Of a stretch of DNA of 6,820 nt, positions 1 through 5,309 are shown one piece after another. Source of the stretch: Candidatus Methanomethylophilaceae archaeon (GTDB lineage Archaea > Thermoplasmatota > Thermoplasmata > Methanomassiliicoccales > Methanomethylophilaceae); the NCBI GenBank assembly GCA_007116915.1, contig SKHQ01000082.1:1-6820 (forward strand). Reading direction: 5' to 3'. Within the stretch, counting starts at the first letter, position 1. Each line of letters starts with the position of its first letter. Made by a program: the position numbers and the translations under genes. Below the pieces are notes generated by a model. That model was not told the DNA's origin, did not search any database, and saw nothing but the letters and a program-made list of their open reading frames with translations.

Positions 1-2
1 AC

Positions 3-407
3 GCTAAAGAGGAGTTCCCAGTCCAGGTCTCGCTGCGGGTCACGACCCGTGTGCAGGTCAGGCACACCGCCCTGGAGGCTTGCCGTATTGCCGCCAACAG
101 GGTCATGAACAAACAGGTGGGTGTGGCAAACTACCACCTCAAGGTGAAACCTTATCCTCACCAGGTTCTTAGGGAGAACAAGCTCGCCACCGGTGCCGGT
201 GCCGACCGTGTCTCCAGCGGTATGAGGAACTCCTTCGGCAAGAATGTGGGCATCGCCGCCCGCGTTGAGCACGATCAGGAAGTCATCACCATACGCTGCA
301 ACCCTCAGAACTTCAGCCAGGCTAAGAGGGCACTTTGGAAGGCTTCAATGAAGATACCCTCCACTTGCTACATCGAGATAGATAAGGGGAAAGACCTTCT
401 GAGCTGA
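3..407 (+). CDS. rpl10e: Large-subunit ribosomal protein L10e, 5'-truncated by window edge
   Basis: This encodes L10e (universal name uL16; archaeal/eukaryotic counterpart of bacterial L16), which lies near the peptidyl-transferase/tRNA region of the 50S subunit. The frame is open from base 3 with no start codon at the edge. Codons before the GTG at base 51 read AKEEFPVQVSLRVTTR and fit the family, so that GTG is an internal valine and the true start is upstream. Visible signatures are RHTALEACRIAANR, GVANYHLKVKPYPHQVLRENK, the near-invariant ATGAGADRVSSGMRNSFGK and a C-terminal EIDKGKDL. The window holds 134 codons, and the family is usually about 170-180 residues, so about 40 are missing. 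It ends in TGA one base before dph2, suggesting a shared transcript and translational coupling. I am sure of the family. Confidence 0.95.
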   Translation, partial: AKEEFPVQVSLRVTTRVQVRHTALEACRIAANRVMNKQVGVANYHLKVKPYPHQVLRENKLATGAGADRVSSGMRNSFGKNVGIAARVEHDQEVITIRCNPQNFSQAKRALWKASMKIPSTCYIEIDKGKDLLS

Positions 408-408
408 G

Positions 409-1395
409 ATGTTCAATTATGCTTTGGACGAGCTCTGCGCCTGGATCGAAGGCAATGGCTGGTCCGAAGTTGCCCTGCAGTTCCCTGAGGGTGTGAAATC
501 CCAGGCTCAGGGCATCATCGATGCGCTCACTGAGCGCACCGATGCTTCTTTCATTATTCTAGGCGACCCTTGCTACGGTGCCTGTGACCTTCATCAAGGG
601 TTCGAGAACTACGCAGAAGCCCTTGTCCAATTCGGTCATTCTCCGATCCCTTCGATGCAGGTCGGTACTAACGTCCGTTTCGTAGAGATGAGGGCAGACA
701 TAGGGCTGGGGGATTTGCTGTTGGATGCGCTACCTCTCCTCGGTGACAGGGTTGGATTGCTGGCGACCTTGCAATACCTGGATCTACTTCCCCAGGCGGC
801 CACATTCCTGAAAGCTCAAGGCCGTGATGCCGTCATAGGCGTAGGCGATAGGCGAATTACCTACCCTGGTCAAGTGCTGGGATGTAATCACACCAGTGCC
901 GAGTCAGTGGCTTCCGCCGTGGACGGCTTCCTGTACATAGGCGAAGGTAATTTCCATGCCCTCGCCGCCGCTCTAGGATCTGGAAAGTCAGTACTCGTCT
1001 TGGATCCGGTTCGCGGTGAGGTCCGGGACATGGAGGCTTACCGGGACCGTCTTCTAAGGCAGAGGTTCGGAGCAATAACCCAGGCCACAGATGCCGATGT
1101 GTTCGTGGTCATAGTGTCCGGAAAGATCGGTCAGAGACGATTGGATAAGGCAGAGGAGGCGATCTCGCTCATCAAATCCAAAGGACGCAGGGCCTATAAG
1201 CTCGTACTCGAGGAGATATCGCCTGCAGCGCTCCTCCACTACAAAGCCGATGCCTTTGTTAACACCGCCTGTCCGCGTGTTTCGATAGATGATGCCGGGC
1301 TTTACAAAAGGCCGATGCTGACTATCCCTGAGTTGCAGATAGCTCTAGGTGAAAGGGATTGGGATGATTACGTCTTCGATGTCATTGAAGGCTGA
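409..1395 (+). CDS. dph2: Dph2, 2-(3-amino-3-carboxypropyl)histidine synthase (diphthamide biosynthesis)
   Basis: Archaeal Dph2 catalyses the first step of diphthamide synthesis on EF-2. It transfers a 3-amino-3-carboxypropyl group from S-adenosylmethionine to a histidine through non-canonical [4Fe-4S] radical chemistry, as a homodimer. The 328-residue length is normal. The three widely spaced cluster cysteines are visible: C59 in DPCYGACD, C159 in VLGCNHTSAE and C288 in NTACPRVSIDD, one per repeat-like domain. C55 is an additional cysteine next to the first. Other family signatures are LQFPEGVK near residues 23-30, FLYIGEGNFHALAAAL at 174-189 and SGKIGQRR at 237-244. The ATG lies 1 nt after the L10e stop. 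No good Shine-Dalgarno sequence is at the usual distance (AAGGGG ends 19 nt upstream), so initiation is probably coupled to L10e termination. Confidence 0.95.
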   Translation: MFNYALDELCAWIEGNGWSEVALQFPEGVKSQAQGIIDALTERTDASFIILGDPCYGACDLHQGFENYAEALVQFGHSPIPSMQVGTNVRFVEMRADIGLGDLLLDALPLLGDRVGLLATLQYLDLLPQAATFLKAQGRDAVIGVGDRRITYPGQVLGCNHTSAESVASAVDGFLYIGEGNFHALAAALGSGKSVLVLDPVRGEVRDMEAYRDRLLRQRFGAITQATDADVFVVIVSGKIGQRRLDKAEEAISLIKSKGRRAYKLVLEEISPAALLHYKADAFVNTACPRVSIDDAGLYKRPMLTIPELQIALGERDWDDYVFDVIEG

Positions 1396-1416
1396 ACCTT
1401 GTTTTCGCTGTTACAA

Positions 1417-1434
1417 GTGAAATATTTTTATATG
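1417..1434 (+). promoter_or_regulatory. TATA-box promoter of purC (probably leaderless)
   Basis: The 60-bp gap between dph2 and purC contains TTTATATG (1427-1434) inside a longer T/A run, preceded by the purine/A-rich GTGAAATA (1417-1424) where a BRE would lie. The box centre is about 25 bp upstream of the purC ATG. Archaeal transcription usually starts about 25 bp after the TATA centre, so the transcript should begin at or next to the start codon. No Shine-Dalgarno sequence is present between box and ATG, which agrees with a leaderless mRNA. Confidence 0.7.
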
Positions 1435-1455
1435 CATTCATTTTAGCATCAATTA

Positions 1456-2364
1456 ATGAAACTCATACGTGTCGGTAAGGTGAAAGAGGTCTACGAGGTG
1501 GACCAAAATATATTGGAGTTCGTTTTCACAGACCAAATCTCCGTCTTCGATAAGATAATCCCCTCTAGCATACCCTTCAAAGGTGAGGTCCTCTGCCGGA
1601 CCGCCGCGATATGGTTCCAATTGTTGAAAAACAACGGGATACGCACCCACTTCACCGAGTACATACCTCCCAACAGGATGAGGGTAAAGCGTTTCGAGGT
1701 CATAGAGGATTATGACAAGATCACATCCGACACTGTGAACTTCCTGATTCCTCTGGAAGTGATTACCAGGCACTATGCCGCCGGTTCTATGATGGACCGT
1801 CTCAAAGACGGCTCGGTAAAACCGGAGCAGCTGGGATTCCCCGCTGGACATTCTGTCAAGTACGGAGAGAAACTCCCAGAGCCGTATGTGGAGGTCACGA
1901 CCAAATTAGAGAAGGTCGACCGTCTCCTCGACCTCGAAGAGGCGTTGGACATCTCCAGCCTGAGTAAGGCGGAGTATGACATGATGGTCTCCACTGCGCT
2001 TAAGATCGATGAGATAATGGACCGTGAGGTCGAGGAGCGTCTGCTCATACACGTTGATGGCAAGAAGGAGTTCGGATACAATGAGAAGCGCGAACTGATG
2101 GTCATCGACACCTTCGGTACCATGGACGAGGACCGTTGGTGGGACAGTGATTCCTACGCCACCGGCGGAAACTCCGAGGAGTTGTCCAAGGAGTTCGTGC
2201 GCCGTCACTATCGTGATACCGGTTACTTCGACGAGCTTATGGCCGCGCGCAAGGAAGGTCGGCCGGAGCCGGACATACCTCCCTTGCCCGATGAGCTGGT
2301 TAAGAAGGTCAGCGACCTCTACGTCGATATGTTTGAGAGGATAACCGGGGAGAGTTTCCGCTGA
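1456..2364 (+). CDS. purC: Phosphoribosylaminoimidazole-succinocarboxamide (SAICAR) synthase
   Basis: PurC condenses carboxyaminoimidazole ribotide with aspartate, using ATP, in de novo purine synthesis in the cytoplasm. Motifs in order: the ATP-binding GKVKEVYEV near residues 7-15, EVITRHYAAGSM at 101-112, EPYVEVTTKLEKVDR at 142-156, HVDGKKEFG at 199-207, IDTFGTMDEDRWW at 217-229 and SKEFVRRHY at 244-252. The C-terminus closes with LPDELVKKVSDLYVDMFERI. At 302 residues it is longer than the roughly 240-residue bacterial form, and the extra C-terminal part is typical of another large subgroup. The segment usually read as DE-x-x-TPDSSR is DTFGTMDEDR here, so the second acid is Thr and the SSR portion is altered. 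This is probably a lineage form, since all other substrate motifs are intact. It is a single-gene unit with its own promoter and ends 3 nt from a convergent gene. Confidence 0.95.
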   Translation: MKLIRVGKVKEVYEVDQNILEFVFTDQISVFDKIIPSSIPFKGEVLCRTAAIWFQLLKNNGIRTHFTEYIPPNRMRVKRFEVIEDYDKITSDTVNFLIPLEVITRHYAAGSMMDRLKDGSVKPEQLGFPAGHSVKYGEKLPEPYVEVTTKLEKVDRLLDLEEALDISSLSKAEYDMMVSTALKIDEIMDREVEERLLIHVDGKKEFGYNEKRELMVIDTFGTMDEDRWWDSDSYATGGNSEELSKEFVRRHYRDTGYFDELMAARKEGRPEPDIPPLPDELVKKVSDLYVDMFERITGESFR

Positions 2365-2367
2365 ACA

Positions 2368-2793
2368 TCAAGCGACCTTGGCAAGTACCAAACGGTGCCC
2401 TGCGGGGCACTCCACATCCCCTTCCAATGTATTGATGGTTATCTTACTACCGCCTTTCACCCCGATAGGGTGACAATGGCGATGGTTCTTACATCCCAGT
2501 TCATCACATTTGGGAGGTTCGTAGGTTATGGTGCTACCTTCCAAAGCCACTTTGACGGGTATGGTTAGCTGCTGTGGCCTTTTTTCGACCACCACAACTC
2601 TGACACCATCCTCATGGACCTCGCAATCATGGAGCTTGTCCCTGAGGCCCGTGATCTCATAGAGAACACCATGCTCAAGGTTCAGGCAGACACCCTTCAA
2701 TTTACATTCCTTGCATTCGCTAAGAGGCCCCATGTATGTGAATCGGGAACCCTCTTTGGCCTGTCTTGAACCGATTAGTGTGATCAACACCAT
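2368..2793 (-). CDS. UPF0179 family cysteine-rich protein
   Basis: This 141-residue protein matches UPF0179, a euryarchaeal family of unknown function. Recognisable features are the N-terminal MVLITLIGSRQAKEGSRF, then GPLSECKECKLKGVCLNLE, and a C-terminal DVECPAGHRLV. Eight cysteines fall in two sets of similar layout: C27, C30, C36, C57 and C96, C101, C107, C129, with nearby histidines H104, H106, H108 and H133. This arrangement suggests two metal or Fe-S sites, which is inference. There are no membrane segments or signal peptide. The gene lies 16 nt downstream of egsA on the same strand, and its strong ribosome-binding site touches the egsA stop codon, so the two are probably co-translated. 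A link to lipid synthesis is only suggested by that coupling. The function remains unknown. Confidence 0.88.
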   Translation of the reverse strand: MVLITLIGSRQAKEGSRFTYMGPLSECKECKLKGVCLNLEHGVLYEITGLRDKLHDCEVHEDGVRVVVVEKRPQQLTIPVKVALEGSTITYEPPKCDELGCKNHRHCHPIGVKGGSKITINTLEGDVECPAGHRLVLAKVA

Positions 2794-2801
2794 TGACTGA
2801 T

Positions 2802-2808
2802 ACCTCCT
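2802..2808 (-). promoter_or_regulatory. Strong Shine-Dalgarno site of the UPF0179 gene
   Basis: Read on the minus strand, the egsA stop TAA is followed at once by AAGGAGGTATCAGTCA and then ATG. AGGAGG is a near-perfect match to the archaeal anti-Shine-Dalgarno sequence with 9 nt spacing. It sits against the preceding stop codon, the usual layout for translational coupling, and fixes the UPF0179 start at 2793. Confidence 0.85.
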
Positions 2809-2809
2809 T

Positions 2810-3877
2810 TTATACGACCTTGGTGATGGTCGCGACCTGTTCTGCAGCTTCCTGCGTCAGGCCGTTGTCGCCTAGAATAGTGAACCTATCCTGACGTATG
2901 CGGTGGGCTTCGGTAAGGGCATGAACCACCTGGTCGCCCTTTAGACCCAGCTCCTTGGCGCTGGTGGGTGCGCCGATTAACTTCAAAGCCTCACGGATAC
3001 GTTTCCAATCGCCTCCATGAAGGTACATCATCATTATCGAGCCCACTCCGCACTGTTCTCCGTGCATTGACTCGTTGGGATAAAGGATATCAAGGGCGTG
3101 TGAGAACATATGCTCAGCACCGCTGGTAGGTCGTGAACTACCGGCAACGCTCATCGCGACGCCTGAGATTATTATCGGCCTAATAGCGATCCAGACGCTC
3201 TCCTCAAAATTGGGCCTTATGAATTCCGCATTGTCTATTATGGTCTGAGCAGAATATTCCGCCAATGCGAAAGCGGAGCGACTGAACTCGACGTTCCTGA
3301 GTCTGCGGGCGAACTCCCAGTCCATGAGTGCAGTTGAATTGGATATAACATCCGCACAACCTGATGCGAGCAATCTGTAAGGTGATTTCACTATGACCGC
3401 AGAATCAGCGATAATAGCCATAGGTACGACAGCATCAACCGATTTCGGACCGAGGTCGCCTTTCATCGACGCTCTTCCAGACGCGATCCCATCGTGTGCA
3501 GCCGAAGTAGGTATGCTTATGAAAGGCCTGCCGAGCTCCTTGGCAGCCATCTTGCAGAGGTCTATCTTACTGCCTCCTCCTACCGCGAGGAGAAAACCGG
3601 CATCCATCTCCCTGGCATATTCAAGCAAAGGTTCCAGGTTCTTGAAGGTCGCACCGCCGGTTTCGTGGGTCTGGACTTCGTAACCGCCATCCTCCATGAG
3701 TTCCTTGACCAGGTTCCCAGCGACCTTCATGGTCTCTGGGCCTCCGACTATCAGACCTTGGCCACTAAGGTCGAAGTCACGACAGACGTATGGAACCTCA
3801 TCTATCACGCCATGCCCGGCGATGACATTGCGTGGAAAAACCATGGCCTTGGCCCGCTTGAAAACATGCTTATTCAT
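2810..3877 (-). CDS. egsA: sn-glycerol-1-phosphate dehydrogenase, NAD(P)-dependent
   Basis: This enzyme reduces dihydroxyacetone phosphate to sn-glycerol-1-phosphate, the backbone of archaeal membrane lipids. It belongs to the iron-type alcohol dehydrogenase/glycerol dehydrogenase superfamily. Numbering from an upstream GTG at 3913: PRNVIAGHGV at 27-36, the NAD(P)-binding AVGGGSKIDLCK at 110-121, SIPTSAAHDGIASGRAS at 133-149, and likely Zn2+ ligands D188 (GCADVISN), H268 (GAEHMFSHALD) and H284 (MHGEQCG). All expected catalytic features are present. The frame is open to the GTG/ATG at 3913/3910, but the extra 12 residues (MMITIEQWRFIS) do not look like the family, and the ATG at 3877 leaves a normal lead before PRNV. 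None of these starts has a good Shine-Dalgarno sequence, so the start is uncertain. It is first in an operon with the UPF0179 gene. No good TATA box lies immediately upstream, so a longer leader is possible. Confidence 0.94.
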   Translation of the reverse strand: MNKHVFKRAKAMVFPRNVIAGHGVIDEVPYVCRDFDLSGQGLIVGGPETMKVAGNLVKELMEDGGYEVQTHETGGATFKNLEPLLEYAREMDAGFLLAVGGGSKIDLCKMAAKELGRPFISIPTSAAHDGIASGRASMKGDLGPKSVDAVVPMAIIADSAVIVKSPYRLLASGCADVISNSTALMDWEFARRLRNVEFSRSAFALAEYSAQTIIDNAEFIRPNFEESVWIAIRPIIISGVAMSVAGSSRPTSGAEHMFSHALDILYPNESMHGEQCGVGSIMMMYLHGGDWKRIREALKLIGAPTSAKELGLKGDQVVHALTEAHRIRQDRFTILGDNGLTQEAAEQVATITKVV

Positions 3878-4020
3878 AGAGATGAACCGCCACTGTTCAA
3901 TCGTTATCATCACTATTCAAACTATCGGTAATCCAGACAGTGAATCGGAGCCATACTTCAAACGAGGCTTAGGAAATTCTCAGGGAAAAGTTCCACAAAA
4001 TGATGGTAAATCTGTTGAGA

Positions 4021-4040
4021 AACCGATTAATAACCGATTA
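4021..4040. repeat. 9-bp tandem direct repeat with 11-bp period
   Basis: AACCGATTA occurs at 4021-4029 and again at 4032-4040, separated by two bases. The 11-bp period is close to one helical turn, so both copies face the same side of the DNA, as expected for side-by-side binding of a regulator. An inverted core ATCGGT lies at 3924-3929, nearer egsA. The repeat directly abuts the inverted repeat that begins at 4041. The operator role is inferred. Confidence 0.6.
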
Positions 4041-4127
4041 GGCTCTTCCGGGAAGGAGGATTGCAAGGCGGAACATGTTACGGTTTAAGGAGGAGAAAAG
4101 ATTTTCTCCTTCCCGGAAGCTTAAGCC
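4041..4127. repeat. GC-rich inverted repeat with alternative nested hairpin
   Basis: CTTCCGGGAAGGAG (4045-4058) is exactly reverse-complemented by CTCCTTCCCGGAAG (4106-4119), a perfect 14-bp stem around a 47-nt spacer. Across a 4-nt bulge (4120-4123) a further GGCT (4041-4044) pairs with AGCC (4124-4127). Within the spacer, AGGAGAAA (4091-4098) pairs with TTTCTCCT (4103-4110) in a tight 4-nt-loop hairpin. That hairpin uses bases of the right arm, so the two folds exclude each other. Each arm also contains a short dyad, TTCC-G-GGAA (4046-4054) and TTCC-C-GGAA (4111-4118 region), with centres about 65 bp apart. It could be an RNA leader element, a paired protein-binding site or a remnant of a small inverted-repeat element. 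No target-site duplication is seen. Confidence 0.65.
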
Positions 4128-4196
4128 ATGGTAAACACAACTAGTATTTAATAATAATTAAAATACATGGAGATTATTGAATCTATTATACTTAGT

Positions 4197-4204
4197 TTTA
4201 TATA
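4197..4204 (+). promoter_or_regulatory. Canonical archaeal TATA box, TTTATATA
   Basis: TTTATATA matches the archaeal box A consensus exactly. Used on the plus strand, transcription would start near 4226, leaving a leader of about 137 nt before the receiver gene. The complement reads GTATATAAAA after an A/T-rich stretch, so it may instead serve egsA on the minus strand. That would place the inverted repeat in a leader of about 300 nt. The direction is not decidable from sequence alone. Confidence 0.5.
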
Positions 4205-4317
4205 CTTAAATAACCGGAAAATAAATATTCTGTAAAAAATTCTTTCTAAACTACTCTGTGCATGCCAAATGAGATATTAACCAATCCACTCAGATCTAGC
4301 TTAATGCAATAGAACTA

Positions 4318-4325
4318 TTATTTAA
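4318..4325 (+). promoter_or_regulatory. Possible proximal TATA box for the receiver gene
   Basis: TATTTAAA lies about 42 bp before the ATG at 4363 and would give a start near 4347 with a leader of about 16 nt. GAGGA at 4348-4352, about 10 nt before the ATG, is a moderate Shine-Dalgarno candidate. It competes with the stronger TTTATATA at 4197, and other AT-rich matches exist here. Confidence 0.35.
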
Positions 4326-4362
4326 ACGCGATATTCATTATATTATTGAGGAAGATGCTCCG

Positions 4363-4734
4363 ATGACTCAGAAATACAGTCTTCTCCTTATCGAGGACAA
4401 CCCGTCCCATATGGAGCTGATGCTCGAGCATCTTCCGAATGAACTGTTCACCATCGATACTGCCATGACAAAGGCGGAGGCGTTGGATAAAGCGATGCGT
4501 AAAGATTACGATTTGATATCGATCGATTACTATCTTCCTGACGGCACAGGTCTTGAGGTCTTCACCTCGATTCACGATCGCAACCCTAAACAGAAGATGA
4601 TCATGGTCACAGCGGCAGATGACCCGGAGATTAGTTTCGCAGTCATGAAGGGTGGGGCCCTGGACTTCATATTCAAATCATTCAAATTCTATACGGAATT
4701 AAAACAGAGGATTATCGAGAATCTGGAGGAATGA
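4363..4734 (+). CDS. Stand-alone response-regulator receiver (CheY-like) protein
   Basis: This 123-residue protein is a single receiver domain with no output domain, a common archaeal arrangement in which the partner is another protein. Conserved positions are present: the Mg2+-binding acid pair E11-D12 in LLLIEDN, the phospho-acceptor D55 in LISIDYYLPDGTGLEV, T83 in MIMVTAAD and the switch lysine K105 in DFIFKSF. The lysine is followed by Ser rather than the usual Pro. The protein should be phosphorylated by a histidine kinase, but none is encoded in the window. The TGA stop is followed 13 nt later by the first assigned codon of an iron-sulfur flavoprotein gene, whose likely ribosome-binding site lies inside the receiver's last codons. 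The two are therefore probably one transcription unit. The family is certain; the target is unknown. Confidence 0.92.
   Translation: MTQKYSLLLIEDNPSHMELMLEHLPNELFTIDTAMTKAEALDKAMRKDYDLISIDYYLPDGTGLEVFTSIHDRNPKQKMIMVTAADDPEISFAVMKGGALDFIFKSFKFYTELKQRIIENLEE
4725..4729 (+). promoter_or_regulatory. Shine-Dalgarno site of the iron-sulfur flavoprotein gene, which questions its start codon
   Basis: GGAGG sits in the last codons of the receiver gene. It is 18 nt from the TTG at 4748, too far for normal use, but 9 nt from the in-frame ATC at 4739, the ideal spacing. Translation from that ATC would give IKVLGVAGSPR, the typical family N-terminus. Confidence 0.6.
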
Positions 4735-4747
4735 TCCAATCAAGGTA

Positions 4748-5308
4748 TTGGGTGTGGCGGGTAGCCCCCGCCATAACGGGAACACGGACATCCTTGTCGA
4801 AAGGGCTCTCAAGGGAGCCCATGAAAGCGGTGCCGATGTTGTGCTGGTTAGGTTGCGGGATCTGTCCATAGATCATTGTCAAGGTTGCAACTGCTGCTTC
4901 GATGCCGGTGAATGCCGTATAGATGACGACATGACACATCTTTACCAATTACTCGATGAGGCAGATGTCATAATCCTGGCAACTCCTGTTTACTTCTCAG
5001 GTCTATCTTCGATAATGAAGCAGATGATAGACAGGTGCCAATGCCTATGGGCTCGGAAGGAGGTGCTGGGGGCGAGAATAGGCAGCCTAGGGAGAACCGG
5101 GGCGTTGATATCTGTGGGAGGGCAGAACCCTCCCGAATTCAAGAATTCCATCTCAGTGGTAAAGTCATATTTCAACAGCATCGATGTGGATTATCGTGCT
5201 GAGCTGCTGGTTCCCGCCGTCGATGAGAAGGGTGACATCATGAATAATCCTACCTTTCTCGCTAAGGCCTACGATATGGGAGTGTCCCTGGTTTCTGAAA
5301 TCCGTTGA
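4748..5308 (+). CDS. Iron-sulfur flavoprotein (Isf type, NADPH-dependent FMN reductase fold)
   Basis: This is a flavodoxin-fold protein of the FMN-reductase/Isf family. GVAGSPRHNGNT is the FMN phosphate loop, followed by the compact motif C-x2-C-x2-C-x5-C at C44, C47, C50 and C56, then RIDDDM and ATPVYFSGLSSIMKQMIDR, which contacts flavin and forms the dimer. Characterised methanogen Isf carries a [4Fe-4S] cluster on such a motif and passes electrons from ferredoxin to FMN. An extra C49 makes the motif CNCC, and C97 and C99 form a CxC nearby. The TTG used here removes most of the first beta strand. In-frame upstream codons read IKV before the TTG (read as L), so the protein probably begins earlier, at a non-canonical ATC (4739) or at an ATG (4731) one base out of frame. 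It follows the receiver gene closely and converges with a 1-nt gap on the HisA-like gene. The substrate is unknown. Confidence 0.88.
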   Translation: MGVAGSPRHNGNTDILVERALKGAHESGADVVLVRLRDLSIDHCQGCNCCFDAGECRIDDDMTHLYQLLDEADVIILATPVYFSGLSSIMKQMIDRCQCLWARKEVLGARIGSLGRTGALISVGGQNPPEFKNSISVVKSYFNSIDVDYRAELLVPAVDEKGDIMNNPTFLAKAYDMGVSLVSEIR

Positions 5309-5309
5309 A

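Larger units (their letters stand above)
3914..4362. other. Divergent intergenic region between egsA and the receiver gene
   Basis: This 449-bp stretch holds no convincing protein gene. The egsA-proximal part (3914-4020) is of ordinary composition and holds nothing I recognise. Bases 4021-4127 hold a direct repeat and a GC-rich inverted repeat, listed separately. From about 4135 to 4362 the DNA is strongly AT-rich and carries several TATA-like sequences, including an exact TTTATATA at 4197-4204. Both flanking transcripts should start inside it, so the structured element could lie in the egsA leader, in an unannotated RNA, or act as an operator. Open frames that extend into the region from egsA are antisense shadows. 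Confidence 0.75.

Noticed and set aside
51..53. GTG as the start of the ribosomal protein gene
   Set aside because: In-frame codons upstream to the window edge continue L10e-like sequence, so this is an internal valine of a truncated gene.
3907..3913. GTGATGA on the minus strand as the C box of a C/D-box guide RNA
   Set aside because: No CTGA D box, D' or C' partner occurs at the expected distance. The match coincides with the alternative egsA start codons.
4038..4076. Minus-strand 12-residue leader peptide (MFRLAILLPGRA)
   Set aside because: It has no Shine-Dalgarno sequence and no run of regulatory codons. A frame this short is expected by chance.
3696..4088. Plus-strand open frame of about 130 codons running from antisense of egsA into the intergenic region
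   Set aside because: It mostly mirrors egsA, which has full family motifs, and the translated sequence shows no recognisable domain.
4041..4127. Inverted repeat as the ends of a transposon, or as a CRISPR unit
   Set aside because: The spacer is only 47 nt, no target duplication or transposase is seen, and the repeat occurs once as an inverted pair rather than as regular direct repeats.
4041..4127. Inverted repeat as an intrinsic transcription terminator
   Set aside because: It lies between two divergent gene starts with no gene ending into it. There is no T-tract directly after the stem on either strand.
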